Positions 34,562 through 43,648 of a DNA stretch of 64,000 bases are shown one piece after another. The position numbers and the translations under genes are program-made. Numbering within the stretch: the stretch's first letter is position 1; the number at the start of each line of letters is the position of its first letter. The notes under the pieces were generated by a model. That model saw only the letters and a list, made by a program, of their open reading frames with translations, had not been told where the DNA came from and did not search any database. Origin of the DNA: Tautonia marina. Lineage in GTDB: Bacteria; Planctomycetota; Planctomycetia; Isosphaerales; Isosphaeraceae. The stretch spans positions 62,001 through 126,000 of the forward strand of contig NZ_WEZF01000001.1 of assembly GCF_009177065.1 (NCBI RefSeq), written 5' to 3'.

Positions 34562-36235
34562 GTGACGACTCCCACGCTCCGCATCGCCGGGGGAACGATT
34601 TACGACCCGATCCACGACGTTGACGGCGAGAGGGGGGACCTCTGGATCGCCGACGGCCGGATTGTGCCGCCGCCGGACGCCCCGGAGTCGTTCCGGGGGC
34701 GAACGATTGATGCGTCGGGCTATGTGGTGATGCCCGGCGGTATCGACATGCACTGCCACGTGGCCGGGCCGAAGGTCAACGCGGGGCGGTTGATGACGCC
34801 GGAGGCGTTCCGCGAGGGGCGCGCCCTGCCTCGGACGGAGCGCACGCGATCGGGCCTTGTCGGGCGAGTGCCGACGACCGCGGCGACCGGGCACCTGTTC
34901 GCCGGGATCGGCTACACGACGGCGATGGACGCGGCGATTCCCCCGTTGCACGCGAGGGCCGCGCACGACGAGCTACGCGATACGCCGATTCTCGATAACG
35001 GGTTTTACACGCTGCTCGGGAATGCTCATCGCGTGCTCGACTGCGCGGCGTCGGGGGATCTGGAGGCGCTCGACGCCTATTGCGCCTGGGCCCTGGATGC
35101 GAGCAAGGGGTATGCGATCAAGGTGGTCAACCCCGGCGACGTGGAAGATTACAAGCATGTCAGTCGGAAAGGGATGCGAGAACTGGACGAGGACGTGACC
35201 GGCTTCGGCGCGTCGCCGCGTCAGGTGGTGCAAGGGCTGGCCGGGGCGGCCGATCGCCTGGGATTGCCGCATCCGGTGCACATTCATTGCAACAATCTGG
35301 GCGTGCCCGGCAACTGGCGGACGACCCGGGCGACGATGGAGGCGATCGACGGGTTCCGGGGGCACTTCGCTCACATTCAGTTTCACAGTTATGACGGCGA
35401 CCCGAGCGACCCCCGCAGCTTTTCCTCGGCGGTGCCGAAGCTGCTCGAATACGTCCGCCGGCACAAGGAGATCACCGTCGATGTGGGGCACGTGAGCCCT
35501 GGCCCGGCGATGATCTTGACCGGCGACCCCCGCGCGGGCGATCGGCTGCATCGGCAACTCGGCGGCAAGTGGCTGAACGCCGACATCGAGCAGGAAAGCA
35601 GTTGCGGCGTGATTCCAATTGAGTACCTGCCGGAGAAAAACCTGATCACGGCGGTTCAGTGGGCGATCGCGCTGGAGTGGTATCTGTTGATGGAAGACCC
35701 CTGGCGGATCGCTCTGACGAGCGACCACCCCAACGGAGGGGCCTTCTATCGTTACCCGGAAATGATTTACCTGTTGATGGATCGGGCGTTCCGGACCGAG
35801 GCGCTTGCCTCGATGCCGAAGGGCCTGCGCGAGCGATCGGTGATTCACGAGCTCGACCGGGAATACTCGCTGTTCGAGATCGCCATTCTTACCCGAGCGG
35901 CCCCGGCTCGGATGCTGGGCCTGACCGCGCGCAAGGGGCACCTCGGCCCTGGGGCCGACGCCGACATTGCCATCTATTCCCCGAATTCCGACCGCCGCGC
36001 CATGTTTGAGCGGCCCCGCTGGGTGTTCAAAGGTGGGGAACTGGTCGTGGACGACGGCATCGTCGTGGCCGAGACGTACGGCCGCACCTTCGTCCTGTCT
36101 CCCGACTTCGACGCCGGCCGCTTGCCCGGGATTCGCGACTGGTTCGAGCGGTCCTACTCGGTTCAGTTCGCCAACTATGCCCTCGCTCCGGAGGAGCTTC
36201 CGAAAGCCGAGGTGGTGCCGAGCGGTGAGGGGTAA
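34562..36235 (+). CDS. fhcA: Formylmethanofuran dehydrogenase subunit A (FhcA/FmdA type)
   Basis: A 557-aa amidohydrolase-fold subunit. In methylotrophs FhcA belongs to the formyltransferase/hydrolase complex of the tetrahydromethanopterin C1 pathway, and in archaea to formylmethanofuran dehydrogenase. Metal-site motifs are present: PGGIDMHCHVAGPKVNAGR (HxH), the lysine in GYAIKVVNPG, HIHCNNLGVPGNW, HIQFHSYDGD and LTSDHPNGGAFYRYP. No fhcB, fhcC, fhcD, mch or mtd gene is in the window, so its partners are elsewhere or absent. The start is GTG, giving MTTPTLRIAGG. It follows the kinase by 42 bases in the same direction and converges on the doc toxin gene with six bases between stops. Confidence 0.92.
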   Translation: MTTPTLRIAGGTIYDPIHDVDGERGDLWIADGRIVPPPDAPESFRGRTIDASGYVVMPGGIDMHCHVAGPKVNAGRLMTPEAFREGRALPRTERTRSGLVGRVPTTAATGHLFAGIGYTTAMDAAIPPLHARAAHDELRDTPILDNGFYTLLGNAHRVLDCAASGDLEALDAYCAWALDASKGYAIKVVNPGDVEDYKHVSRKGMRELDEDVTGFGASPRQVVQGLAGAADRLGLPHPVHIHCNNLGVPGNWRTTRATMEAIDGFRGHFAHIQFHSYDGDPSDPRSFSSAVPKLLEYVRRHKEITVDVGHVSPGPAMILTGDPRAGDRLHRQLGGKWLNADIEQESSCGVIPIEYLPEKNLITAVQWAIALEWYLLMEDPWRIALTSDHPNGGAFYRYPEMIYLLMDRAFRTEALASMPKGLRERSVIHELDREYSLFEIAILTRAAPARMLGLTARKGHLGPGADADIAIYSPNSDRRAMFERPRWVFKGGELVVDDGIVVAETYGRTFVLSPDFDAGRLPGIRDWFERSYSVQFANYALAPEELPKAEVVPSGEG

Positions 36236-36241
36236 TGGGGA

Positions 36242-36643
36242 TCACATGTCGCTAAGTCTTCCTCGTGCGACGACGTGCGTGCGGAGCCATTCGATAAACG
36301 CATCGCGTTTGAGAAGCCCCGCCGCGAGGTCGAGAATCACCCGCTCCTGCTCATCGACCGATGCCGAAATTTCGAAGCCATTGAGCGCGAGGAAAACTTC
36401 CATGGCTGCGTGGCCGATCCGCTTGTTTCCGTCGATGAACGCGTGATTCATGACGAGTGAGAAGCCAAGGGCGGCGGCCTTCTCAATGAGCGTCGGATAG
36501 AGATCCTCGCCGCCAAAGGTCATCCGGGGCTGGGCGACCGCCGAATCGAGGGTTTTAGGATCACGAAGGCCGTCGGACCCACCTGACTGGGCGATGAGCA
36601 TTCGGTGCAGCGCGATGACCTCTTCCAAACTCAGGTATCGCAT
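36242..36643 (-). CDS. doc: Doc-type Fic toxin
   Basis: A 133-aa member of the Fic/Doc family. Doc toxins phosphorylate elongation factor Tu and stop translation. The signature HAFIDGNKRIGH lies at about residues 66-77, giving the HxFxDGNKR catalytic loop, with RYLSLEEVIALHRMLI at the N-terminus and GSDGLRDPKTLDSAVAQP, both typical of Doc proteins. It is encoded three bases after the antitoxin-like gene on the same strand, the standard order for such pairs. Confidence 0.9.
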   Translation of the reverse strand: MRYLSLEEVIALHRMLIAQSGGSDGLRDPKTLDSAVAQPRMTFGGEDLYPTLIEKAAALGFSLVMNHAFIDGNKRIGHAAMEVFLALNGFEISASVDEQERVILDLAAGLLKRDAFIEWLRTHVVARGRLSDM

Positions 36644-36646
36644 CGG

Positions 36647-36847
36647 TTATTGCGCCAGTCGTCGGTAGAGTTCGGCGTTCTTCTTCAGGATGAATTCGGC
36701 CACTTCAGCGAAATCGCCGCGAGGCCGAGAAAGCCATTCCTCGATCCCCGCCTGGAGCAACTCTTCCGGGGTTGTCCCCGCATCTCTGGCTCGATCGTTC
36801 AGCCGACGCGCGGATTCCTCAGGAAGTGTGATGGTAATGGACGACAT
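36647..36847 (-). CDS. Putative ribbon-helix-helix antitoxin of the Doc module
   Basis: A 66-aa protein encoded immediately before the doc toxin. It starts SSITITLPEESARRL, a strand followed by helix as in CopG/Arc-like ribbon-helix-helix repressors, then DAGTTPEELLQAGIEEWL. The C-terminal tail (GDFAEVAEFILKKNAELYRRL) is helical and could wrap the toxin. GAGGAGG seven bases upstream sets the ATG at 36847, shortening a longer open frame. It is expected to neutralise Doc and repress its own promoter. Proteins of this class are short and variable, so the assignment rests on fold pattern and position. Confidence 0.8.
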   Translation of the reverse strand: MSSITITLPEESARRLNDRARDAGTTPEELLQAGIEEWLSRPRGDFAEVAEFILKKNAELYRRLAQ

Positions 36848-36900
36848 CTGCTCCTCCTCACAGTCAACTGTCATGGGATGGGTTGCTCGAACCGGCATCG

Positions 36901-36923
36901 TAGCGTTCTATTCTAGAAACGTT
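36901..36923. promoter_or_regulatory. Candidate operator upstream of the antitoxin
   Basis: An AT-rich imperfect palindrome, AGCGTTCTATT followed by CTAGAAACGTT, lies about 55 bases before the antitoxin start. It is in the right place for autoregulation by a ribbon-helix-helix antitoxin, but no second copy is seen. Confidence 0.35.
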
Positions 36924-37132
36924 GTCCAGTGAAGCGAGCCTCTGTCGCTCAGCCCGTGCCGGTCTGTTCCCTGGACATGGCCGGGCGATCGGGGGAGAAT
37001 GGGCCGCAAGAGTGGCGACCTGCCGCTCGTCCACGGGGTCCATCGAGCCTGACGCCGACCCGAGTCAAACCGCCCGTTCCGTTCCGGGTCGGCGTGAGCC
37101 GAAGACGAGACGAACATCGCCAGGAGTCGCTG

Positions 37133-40100
37133 ATGTCGCACGAGCGCCTTGGATCGTACCGCCTCGGGATGGCCGCCGCGGCGGCCGTGATCGCGGGGGG
37201 ACTCGCCCTGCCGGTCGCGCCGAAGGCAAAGGCCCAGGTCGGGCCGGAGGAATCTGCCGCCCAGGTGAAGCTGGGCGACGGCCTGGAAGCGACCCTCTGG
37301 GCCGCCGAGCCGATGGTGGTCAATCCGACGACGATTGATGTCGATTCCCGAGGGCGCGTCTGGGTGACCGAGGGACTCAACTACCGCCCGACCCGCAACC
37401 CGAAGTTCGAGCGGATCGACGGCGCAGACGCCATCAAGATTCTTGAAGACACCGATGGCGACGGCAAGGCCGATCAGGTAACGGTCTTTGCCGATTCGAT
37501 CTTCCCGGTGCCGATGGGCATTGCCATTGAAGAACGCTACGACGAGTCGGGCAACTACACCGGATGTCGTGTGTATGTCGGCAACAGTCCGAATCTTTTG
37601 GTGCTGGAAGATACCGACGGCGACGACAAGGCCGACGTGCGCTATCCGCTGCTGACCGGGTTCGGTGGTATCGACAGTGACCACGGTGTGCATGGGATGG
37701 TGCTTGGGCTCGACGGCAAGCTCTACTTCACGCATGGCGATGGCTGTTGCTCGGTTCAGCCGGACGGTCAGGCGAAGACCGAGAATTTCGACGTGACCGA
37801 TGAATCCGGTCGGCGCGTCTCGACCGATCAACTGGCGACCACGCTTCGTGTGAATCGAGACGGCACCCAGTTCGAGGTCATCGCCGATCGGCAGCGGAAC
37901 AACTACGAGGCAAGCCTGAACTCGTTCGGCAACATCTTCGTCTCTGACAACGATGACGACGGTCAGCGCGGCTCACGCGTCCTCTGGATCATGGACGGCG
38001 GCACCTACGGCTACCGGACCCCCGGCTCTCCTCGTCACTGGGGCGAAGAAGTGCCTGGCAACGTGCCGAAGCTCGTCGGCACCGGCAACGGGAGCCCGTG
38101 CGGGATCACTGTTTATGAGGGCCGCCTGCTTGGCGACCCGTACTTCGGCGCGATTTTCGAGGCCGACGCCGGGACCCGACAAATCAATCACTTCCCCCTA
38201 ACCCGAGAGGGGGCCGCCTTCCGCACGGAGTATGAAGTGCTCATGTCGTCGGATGACCCCTGGTTCCGTCCGGTGGACATGACCGCCGCGCCTGATGGCG
38301 CGCTGTTCGTGGCCGACTGGTACGATGCCGGGGTCGGCGGGCACGCCTTCAGCGATCAGACGACCGGGCGCATCTATCGGGTCGTGCCGAAAGGGGCGAA
38401 TCCCGAGCGGCCGTCGTATGACTTCGGCTCGGTGGAAGGGCTGATCGAAGCCCTCAAATCCCCCGTGGTCGCCACGCAGGATGCCGCCCGACGGGCGTTG
38501 ATTGCTCGGGGGGATGAGGCGGTCGAGGCGCTGAACGCCCTGTTCCAGTCGGACGAGCCGATCCACCGCGCCCGGGCCCTCTGGACCTTGCACGCGATCA
38601 AGGGAGACGAGGCCGCCCTGCTCGCGCTCAAGGACGCGGAGCCGCGCATTCGGGAACAAGCCGTCCGCATCCTCGGTCGAGATGTGAGTCGAGAAGGCAC
38701 GATTGAATATGTGGGTGACGCCGAGCGATCGACTCCGGCGGCGATGGCTCATCTCGACGCTCTCTTGCCGATGGCGATCGACCCCGATGCAGGAGTGCGC
38801 CGCGAGCTGATCCTCGCCCTGCGGTCTTTGCCGACCGATCAGGTGGGGGAGGCGCTCCGTGAGCTGGCCAGCTCGTGGGATGGCCGCGACCGGTGGTATC
38901 TGGAGGCGCTGGGGCTGGCCCTGTGGGATCGGGAGTCGGACTACCTGGCGTCACTCTTTGACGGATCGCTTTATGGAGATCTGAACCTCGATCAGACCGG
39001 CGCGACCACGGCCGCGGCCTTGCCGCCGTATTTCCCGGTCGATCGCAACGAGGCGTTTCTCGCCGCCAGCGAGACCTTGCCGCCGGCCAATGCCCTGAGC
39101 AAGACGCTCGGCCTGATGTGGCAGGTCCACTCGCCCGAGGTCCTGCCGTTGCTGGCCCGGCTGATGCCCCGGCTCGCCTCGCCCGACTTGCAGCAAGCGG
39201 CCGACGATGTGCTGGCCCAGGTGAAGGACCCGAGCGGCGCGGTGGCGCTGGCGAATCTGGTCTTTGATCTCGATGATCCGGTGCGCGAGCGCCAGATCCT
39301 CGCCACGCTGGCCCGACGCCTCGCCGGCGACTGGCGGCCGGCGGCCAATGAGCCTCGGGTCCGCGAGGTGATTCGCGCCGCCATCGAACTGCCCGAGTCG
39401 CGCGCCGAGGGAATCGTGGCCGCGGCTTCGACCGGCGATTCCTCGTATGCGGAAACGATCATGGCCTTCGTGAAGGAAGACGACGCCTCGCCGCTCGTGC
39501 GGATCGCCGCGGTCGAGGCGCTCGGGCGGCTCAAGGCGTCGGGGGCCCGGCCGATGCTGGAGGCGATGATCGAGCGATCGCGGCAATCGGGCTCGTCTGA
39601 CCCGGTGGCCGAGGCGGCGCTGCGGACCCTGCCCGAGCTGGGCATGGACCGGGGCCAGTTGGTTGTGATCGTGGCCAACAAGGACTACCCGCTTGGCCTG
39701 CGTCGTGAAGCCTTGCGGGCCGCCACCATGCAGTCGGAGACGGCCCGAAACCTGCTTGCCCTTGCCGAGCAAGGGGAATTGCCCGACGACCTGAAGTCGG
39801 AGGCGACGATGTTGCTCAACGCCCACCCCGACTACTACGGCGTCCGTCGCCGAGCGGCCGAGGTGCTGCCGCTGGCCGGGATCGGCGGGGGGCGGGAACT
39901 GCCCCCGCTGGAGCAACTGCTGTCCCAGGCCGGCGACCCCGAGCGCGGTCGAGAGGTGTTCGCCTCGGCCGGTCAGACCCAGTGCTCCAGTTGCCACCGC
40001 GTGCAGGGGCGCGGGCAGTGGGTCGGGCCTGATCTGTCGACGATCGGCACCAAGTACGGCAAGGATGCGTTGTTGACCTCGATCCTCAGCCCGAGCGCCG

Positions 40101-40849
40101 CCATCGGCTACAATTATCGCAGTTATGTGCTCGCGCTGACCGATGGTCGGATCGTCACCGGCTTGCCCGTGGAAGAAACCGCCGATCGGATCGTGTTGAA
40201 GACGGCCGAAGGCCAGCGGCTGGAAATCGACCCGGCCGACATCGACGAGAAACTGATTAGCGATGTGTCGCTCATGCCCGAGGGGCTGGCGCAGCAGATG
40301 ACCGACGAGCAAATTGTGGACCTGCTCGCTTTCCTTGAAACGCTGCGGCAGCCGGTCAGCATCGTCGGCGAGTTCCAGGCGGTGGGTCCTCTGGCCGAGG
40401 TCGATGCCGAACCGGCGGTTGATCCGAAGCAAGCGATCGACACCTCCTTGCCCGTTCGGGGGGCCGATGGCCGCTCGCAATCGTGGCGGCGGATTCGGGC
40501 CGATGCGGAGGGGCGGATCGATCTGTCGGCTCTGGCCACCCTCGACCCGAACCAGGCGATCTATCTGCATGTCCCGGTCGCATCTCCGGCCGATCTGTCG
40601 GCCTCGCTCGTCATCGAGTCGCCTGCGGCCGGACTCCGGGCCTGGCTCAACGGCCAGCCGCTCGACCTGCCCGACCCCTCCGGCGACGACCCGACCCGCT
40701 CTGTCTCGGTGGAACTGAGCCGAGGCTCGCACGACCTGATCCTTCGCCTCCCCGGCGGCTCGGCCGACCCGGGCATCATCGCCACCTTTGTGGCCGATGC
40801 CGCCCTGGAGTTCCGCGCGGTCGAGGGGCGGAAGGTGTCGAGCCGATAG
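37133..40849 (+). CDS. PVC-type heme-binding CxxCH protein, second copy
   Basis: A 1238-aa exported protein of the same broad class as the one at 27.9-31.0 kb. CAGGAG six bases upstream fixes the ATG at 37133, after which a signal peptide follows (LGMAAAAAVIAGGLALPVAP). The propeller domain has TTIDVDSRGRVWVTEGLNY, ILEDTDGDGKADQVTVFADS, LVLEDTDGDDKADV, GVHGMVLGLDGKLYFTHGDG and FVSDNDDDGQRGSRVLW. Long HEAT-like repeats follow from about residue 450. The heme motif CSSCH is at 951-955 (CSSCHRVQGRGQWVGPDLST). A C-terminal beta domain of about 150 residues ends the protein; the copy at 28 kb lacks it. The reaction is unknown. A strong hairpin lies 14 bases after the stop. Confidence 0.92.
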   Translation: MSHERLGSYRLGMAAAAAVIAGGLALPVAPKAKAQVGPEESAAQVKLGDGLEATLWAAEPMVVNPTTIDVDSRGRVWVTEGLNYRPTRNPKFERIDGADAIKILEDTDGDGKADQVTVFADSIFPVPMGIAIEERYDESGNYTGCRVYVGNSPNLLVLEDTDGDDKADVRYPLLTGFGGIDSDHGVHGMVLGLDGKLYFTHGDGCCSVQPDGQAKTENFDVTDESGRRVSTDQLATTLRVNRDGTQFEVIADRQRNNYEASLNSFGNIFVSDNDDDGQRGSRVLWIMDGGTYGYRTPGSPRHWGEEVPGNVPKLVGTGNGSPCGITVYEGRLLGDPYFGAIFEADAGTRQINHFPLTREGAAFRTEYEVLMSSDDPWFRPVDMTAAPDGALFVADWYDAGVGGHAFSDQTTGRIYRVVPKGANPERPSYDFGSVEGLIEALKSPVVATQDAARRALIARGDEAVEALNALFQSDEPIHRARALWTLHAIKGDEAALLALKDAEPRIREQAVRILGRDVSREGTIEYVGDAERSTPAAMAHLDALLPMAIDPDAGVRRELILALRSLPTDQVGEALRELASSWDGRDRWYLEALGLALWDRESDYLASLFDGSLYGDLNLDQTGATTAAALPPYFPVDRNEAFLAASETLPPANALSKTLGLMWQVHSPEVLPLLARLMPRLASPDLQQAADDVLAQVKDPSGAVALANLVFDLDDPVRERQILATLARRLAGDWRPAANEPRVREVIRAAIELPESRAEGIVAAASTGDSSYAETIMAFVKEDDASPLVRIAAVEALGRLKASGARPMLEAMIERSRQSGSSDPVAEAALRTLPELGMDRGQLVVIVANKDYPLGLRREALRAATMQSETARNLLALAEQGELPDDLKSEATMLLNAHPDYYGVRRRAAEVLPLAGIGGGRELPPLEQLLSQAGDPERGREVFASAGQTQCSSCHRVQGRGQWVGPDLSTIGTKYGKDALLTSILSPSAAIGYNYRSYVLALTDGRIVTGLPVEETADRIVLKTAEGQRLEIDPADIDEKLISDVSLMPEGLAQQMTDEQIVDLLAFLETLRQPVSIVGEFQAVGPLAEVDAEPAVDPKQAIDTSLPVRGADGRSQSWRRIRADAEGRIDLSALATLDPNQAIYLHVPVASPADLSASLVIESPAAGLRAWLNGQPLDLPDPSGDDPTRSVSVELSRGSHDLILRLPGGSADPGIIATFVADAALEFRAVEGRKVSSR

Positions 40850-40863
40850 TCCAGGTTCACCAG

Positions 40864-40941
40864 GAAGCGGTCGAGGCGTTCGCAAGCGATGGTGCCGAGC
40901 AGCAAGCCCGGTTGCCAACGTTGCGACGCCTCGACCGCTTC
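40864..40941. terminator. Large hairpin between convergent genes
   Basis: Arms of 21-22 bases (40864-40885 and 40921-40941) pair perfectly for 16 bases from GAAGCGGTCGAGGCGT, then for five more after a single bulged T. The loop is 35 bases. It lies between convergent stops at 40849 and 40973 and is the longest inverted repeat seen between genes here apart from the element at 20.6 kb. Confidence 0.75.
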
Positions 40942-40972
40942 TTCCATTCGCCAGGCAGCATTGGGGACGGGC

Positions 40973-43483
40973 TCAGTCGTCTGAGCATTCCCGCAGGATG
41001 TCCTGATACGTTTGTCGAGCGAGATTGTAGGCGGCGCGAGCCTCATCGCGCTCAGCCGGGGCAATCCATTCTCCGCGCCGTCGCCAGAGTTGTTCGAGCG
41101 CCTCGAGGCACCACTGGGCACTCTGCCGAGAGGCCCGGATCGGCTGCCCGCTGACGATCACCTCGACGGGATTGGTGTGCATCTGGGGGAATTGCCTGAG
41201 GGCGACCCAGCTGCTGCGGTCGATCGGGACGTCGAACTCGAGCGCGTGGATCTCACCATCGGCCGGGACCTCTCGGGACGCGACGGCCTGGCCGTTGACC
41301 ACCAATTCGACGATCCGGGGCTCGCCCGGCTCGGTGAACTGGTCGTCGAGGCGGGGGCCATGAAGGTCAACCGTGTCTCCCACGAGCCGGGGGCCGCCGG
41401 CGGGGACCAGGCTCCCGTACGCCACCGCCCGGGGGATCTCGGGGGCGAAGGCGACCCTGGCGTGGACGGCCAGGGTCGAGGCCCCGTCCCGCTCGACTCG
41501 AGAACCCGGCGAGGCTCCCCCCACGGTGAACTCCAGGGCGTGGGCGTATCCGTCGGAGACGTAGGAACGTCCGGCGGCCAGCCCCTCGCACCAGGCGTCG
41601 AAGTCGATTGCCTCGACGGCGCCGAGCTGCACGTAGACCCTCCCCTGGCCGACTCGCATGCCGCTCATGCAGGGGAAGTCGGTCTCGCCGCTGACCTTCA
41701 TCGGGAACCCGCAGTTGAGCAGGTGGTACCACATGTTCCATTCGGCGATCCGGGGGGTGTCCATCGCGCTGATGAAATCGCAGAGATCCAGCGGCGCCGC
41801 GACCACGATTTCCATCGCGCCCACGCCGTCCATCTCGGGGACTGCGAGGTTGGGCAGCGTGTCGGCGACCCGGTCGTGGCTGGCCCGCAGCTCGGCGGGG
41901 ACGATCACCCCGTCACGGTCGGCGTCGACCGTCTCGAAGTCCTCCGTCAAGAGGCCCGCCCGGGCCTCCAGGGGAGACAGCACCCCGTCGGCGTTGGCGT
42001 CGAGGGTTTCCATCAGGTGGCCGGAGGCACGCTCGGGGTCGATCTGGAGGCCGGAGGCGGAGTGGGCGTAGCCGGTGATCGCCCCTTGCTGCTTCGCCCA
42101 GCGGAGCACGGGGATCGTCCAGCTTGGCCATCCGGTCGTCGCGGTGTTTTCGGAGCCGGGGTAGGTCTGGTCGCGGAGATTCAGGAGGCAGACGTGCCCC
42201 AGGGCCTGCGAGCCGAACCCGCTGACCTCGACGTCGTACTTGAGCAGGGTGAACGGCTCGCTCAGCCCGTGGACGGTTGGCTCGAAGAACCCGCGCTGAT
42301 AGTCGTAACAGGGCCCCCAGGTGAGGACGCATCCCACGTTCAAGCCCTCGCCCTGGACCTGGAGGAAGACGTCCTCCGGCACGATCCCCTGGGTCGGGTC
42401 GGTGTAATGGGCACAGCCGGCGGCGTGGATGTGGTGATCGCCGCTGTAGAAGCCGAACCGGGAGGGCTCGATCCAGCGTTCGAGGGGCACCTCAAGGGTC
42501 ACCTCGCCTTGTTCGGGAAGGGTCACCTCCCGAGACAGCTCGCGGTATTCCGGGCCCCGGGTGGAAATCATCGTCAGGCGTCCCGGAGGGAGCAGGACCA
42601 CGTCGCCGTCCTTGCGATAAATCTGGCGCTGGAAGAACAGGTCGGGGGCCACGCGCTTGGCCTGGGGCGGGTAGACCTGGCCCGAGCGATCGAGGAAGGT
42701 CAGCCGGGCGGTGGTGGGGGAGCCGTCGAGGTCTCGGATGTGCAAGGTGACCGGGATGGCCGGTCGGACCTCGAAAAGGATGGGGACCTCGCCCCGGAAC
42801 CCCAGGTCCTGGGTGCCCGGGCCGATCTCGAAGCCGAGGGTCGCCTCGCGGATGCCGGCCTCGGCGCTGTAGATCAAGGCCACGGCGTATTCCACCCCCA
42901 GGCCGCTGAGGTTCGGTGTCATAGGAGGGTCGTCGAACAGCTCGACCTGGAGGAATCGGCCGGGGGCTCCGCCGGGGACTTCCCCCTCTTTCAGGTGGAG
43001 TTGGTCTTGCCGGGTCATGCTGAGCATGGCCGCCCCGGCCGTCACCGGACCCGATTGCGGGCTCGAAATCGTCATCCTGCGGCTGGCCGTGCTCTCGTTG
43101 ACGACCTTGACGAGCACCGGCGTGAAACCGCCCTGCTGCAGGGTCGCCGGGGCCGGTCCGCGAGCAACCTTGACCCGCTCCTCCGGGTTGATGGAGACCA
43201 CCGCCAGGACGTGAGCATCAAGCAATTTCTGGATCGATAGCGCGTCGCGGGTCTCAAGGGCGAGCCCCAAAGGCTCGGCGGTCGACGCAGGGAGCGGAGC
43301 GCCGAGCAGCTCCAGGGCCTGGAGCACCCGGCCGACGTTCGCCGCCAGGGGCTGGCCCTCCACCGCAATCGGCCTCAAATCCTGGGCGTTCGCCGGAGAG
43401 GCGACCGCGATGGTCGCGAGCAAGATGAGCCAGGAGATCCCTCGGCGAAGGATCTTGCAATCAGGGTGCCTCGGAACGATCAT
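40973..43483 (-). CDS. CehA/McbA-like metallohydrolase with inserted EF-hand pair
   Basis: An 836-aa exported protein with a signal peptide (ISWLILLATIAVASPANAQ). Residues about 120-340 are beta-rich domains. The PHP-type hydrolase begins with FGFYSGDHHIHAAG (H350, H351, H353) and continues with TWGPCYDYQRGFF, GAITGYAHSASG and the SGETDFPCM block. CehA and McbA hydrolyse carbamate or ester bonds, but related planctomycete proteins have no known substrate. Two canonical EF-hand calcium loops, DANADGVLSPLE at 495-506 and DADRDGVIVPAE at 520-531, are inserted inside the hydrolase domain. It is divergent from a shorter homologue at 43649, with 165 bases between starts. Confidence 0.85.
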   Translation of the reverse strand: MIVPRHPDCKILRRGISWLILLATIAVASPANAQDLRPIAVEGQPLAANVGRVLQALELLGAPLPASTAEPLGLALETRDALSIQKLLDAHVLAVVSINPEERVKVARGPAPATLQQGGFTPVLVKVVNESTASRRMTISSPQSGPVTAGAAMLSMTRQDQLHLKEGEVPGGAPGRFLQVELFDDPPMTPNLSGLGVEYAVALIYSAEAGIREATLGFEIGPGTQDLGFRGEVPILFEVRPAIPVTLHIRDLDGSPTTARLTFLDRSGQVYPPQAKRVAPDLFFQRQIYRKDGDVVLLPPGRLTMISTRGPEYRELSREVTLPEQGEVTLEVPLERWIEPSRFGFYSGDHHIHAAGCAHYTDPTQGIVPEDVFLQVQGEGLNVGCVLTWGPCYDYQRGFFEPTVHGLSEPFTLLKYDVEVSGFGSQALGHVCLLNLRDQTYPGSENTATTGWPSWTIPVLRWAKQQGAITGYAHSASGLQIDPERASGHLMETLDANADGVLSPLEARAGLLTEDFETVDADRDGVIVPAELRASHDRVADTLPNLAVPEMDGVGAMEIVVAAPLDLCDFISAMDTPRIAEWNMWYHLLNCGFPMKVSGETDFPCMSGMRVGQGRVYVQLGAVEAIDFDAWCEGLAAGRSYVSDGYAHALEFTVGGASPGSRVERDGASTLAVHARVAFAPEIPRAVAYGSLVPAGGPRLVGDTVDLHGPRLDDQFTEPGEPRIVELVVNGQAVASREVPADGEIHALEFDVPIDRSSWVALRQFPQMHTNPVEVIVSGQPIRASRQSAQWCLEALEQLWRRRGEWIAPAERDEARAAYNLARQTYQDILRECSDD

Positions 43484-43648
43484 CGGGACTCACTCCTTCG
43501 GGACGCGGCGTGACGACGACCCATCCTCGGGAGCACGCTCCGGGGCGAGCCATTTCCTTTACTATCCCGGCCGACGGCCTGCGCCGCAACGCCCGGCACG
43601 TTCGGGTCTTCGATCGACCTCCACGCTATTCACACCAGGGAGCAACTC

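Noticed and set aside
41012-43240. Open frame of 742 codons on the plus strand
   Set aside because: It lies wholly antisense to a metallohydrolase gene with clear motifs and shows only low-complexity Gly/Val/Asp-rich translation.
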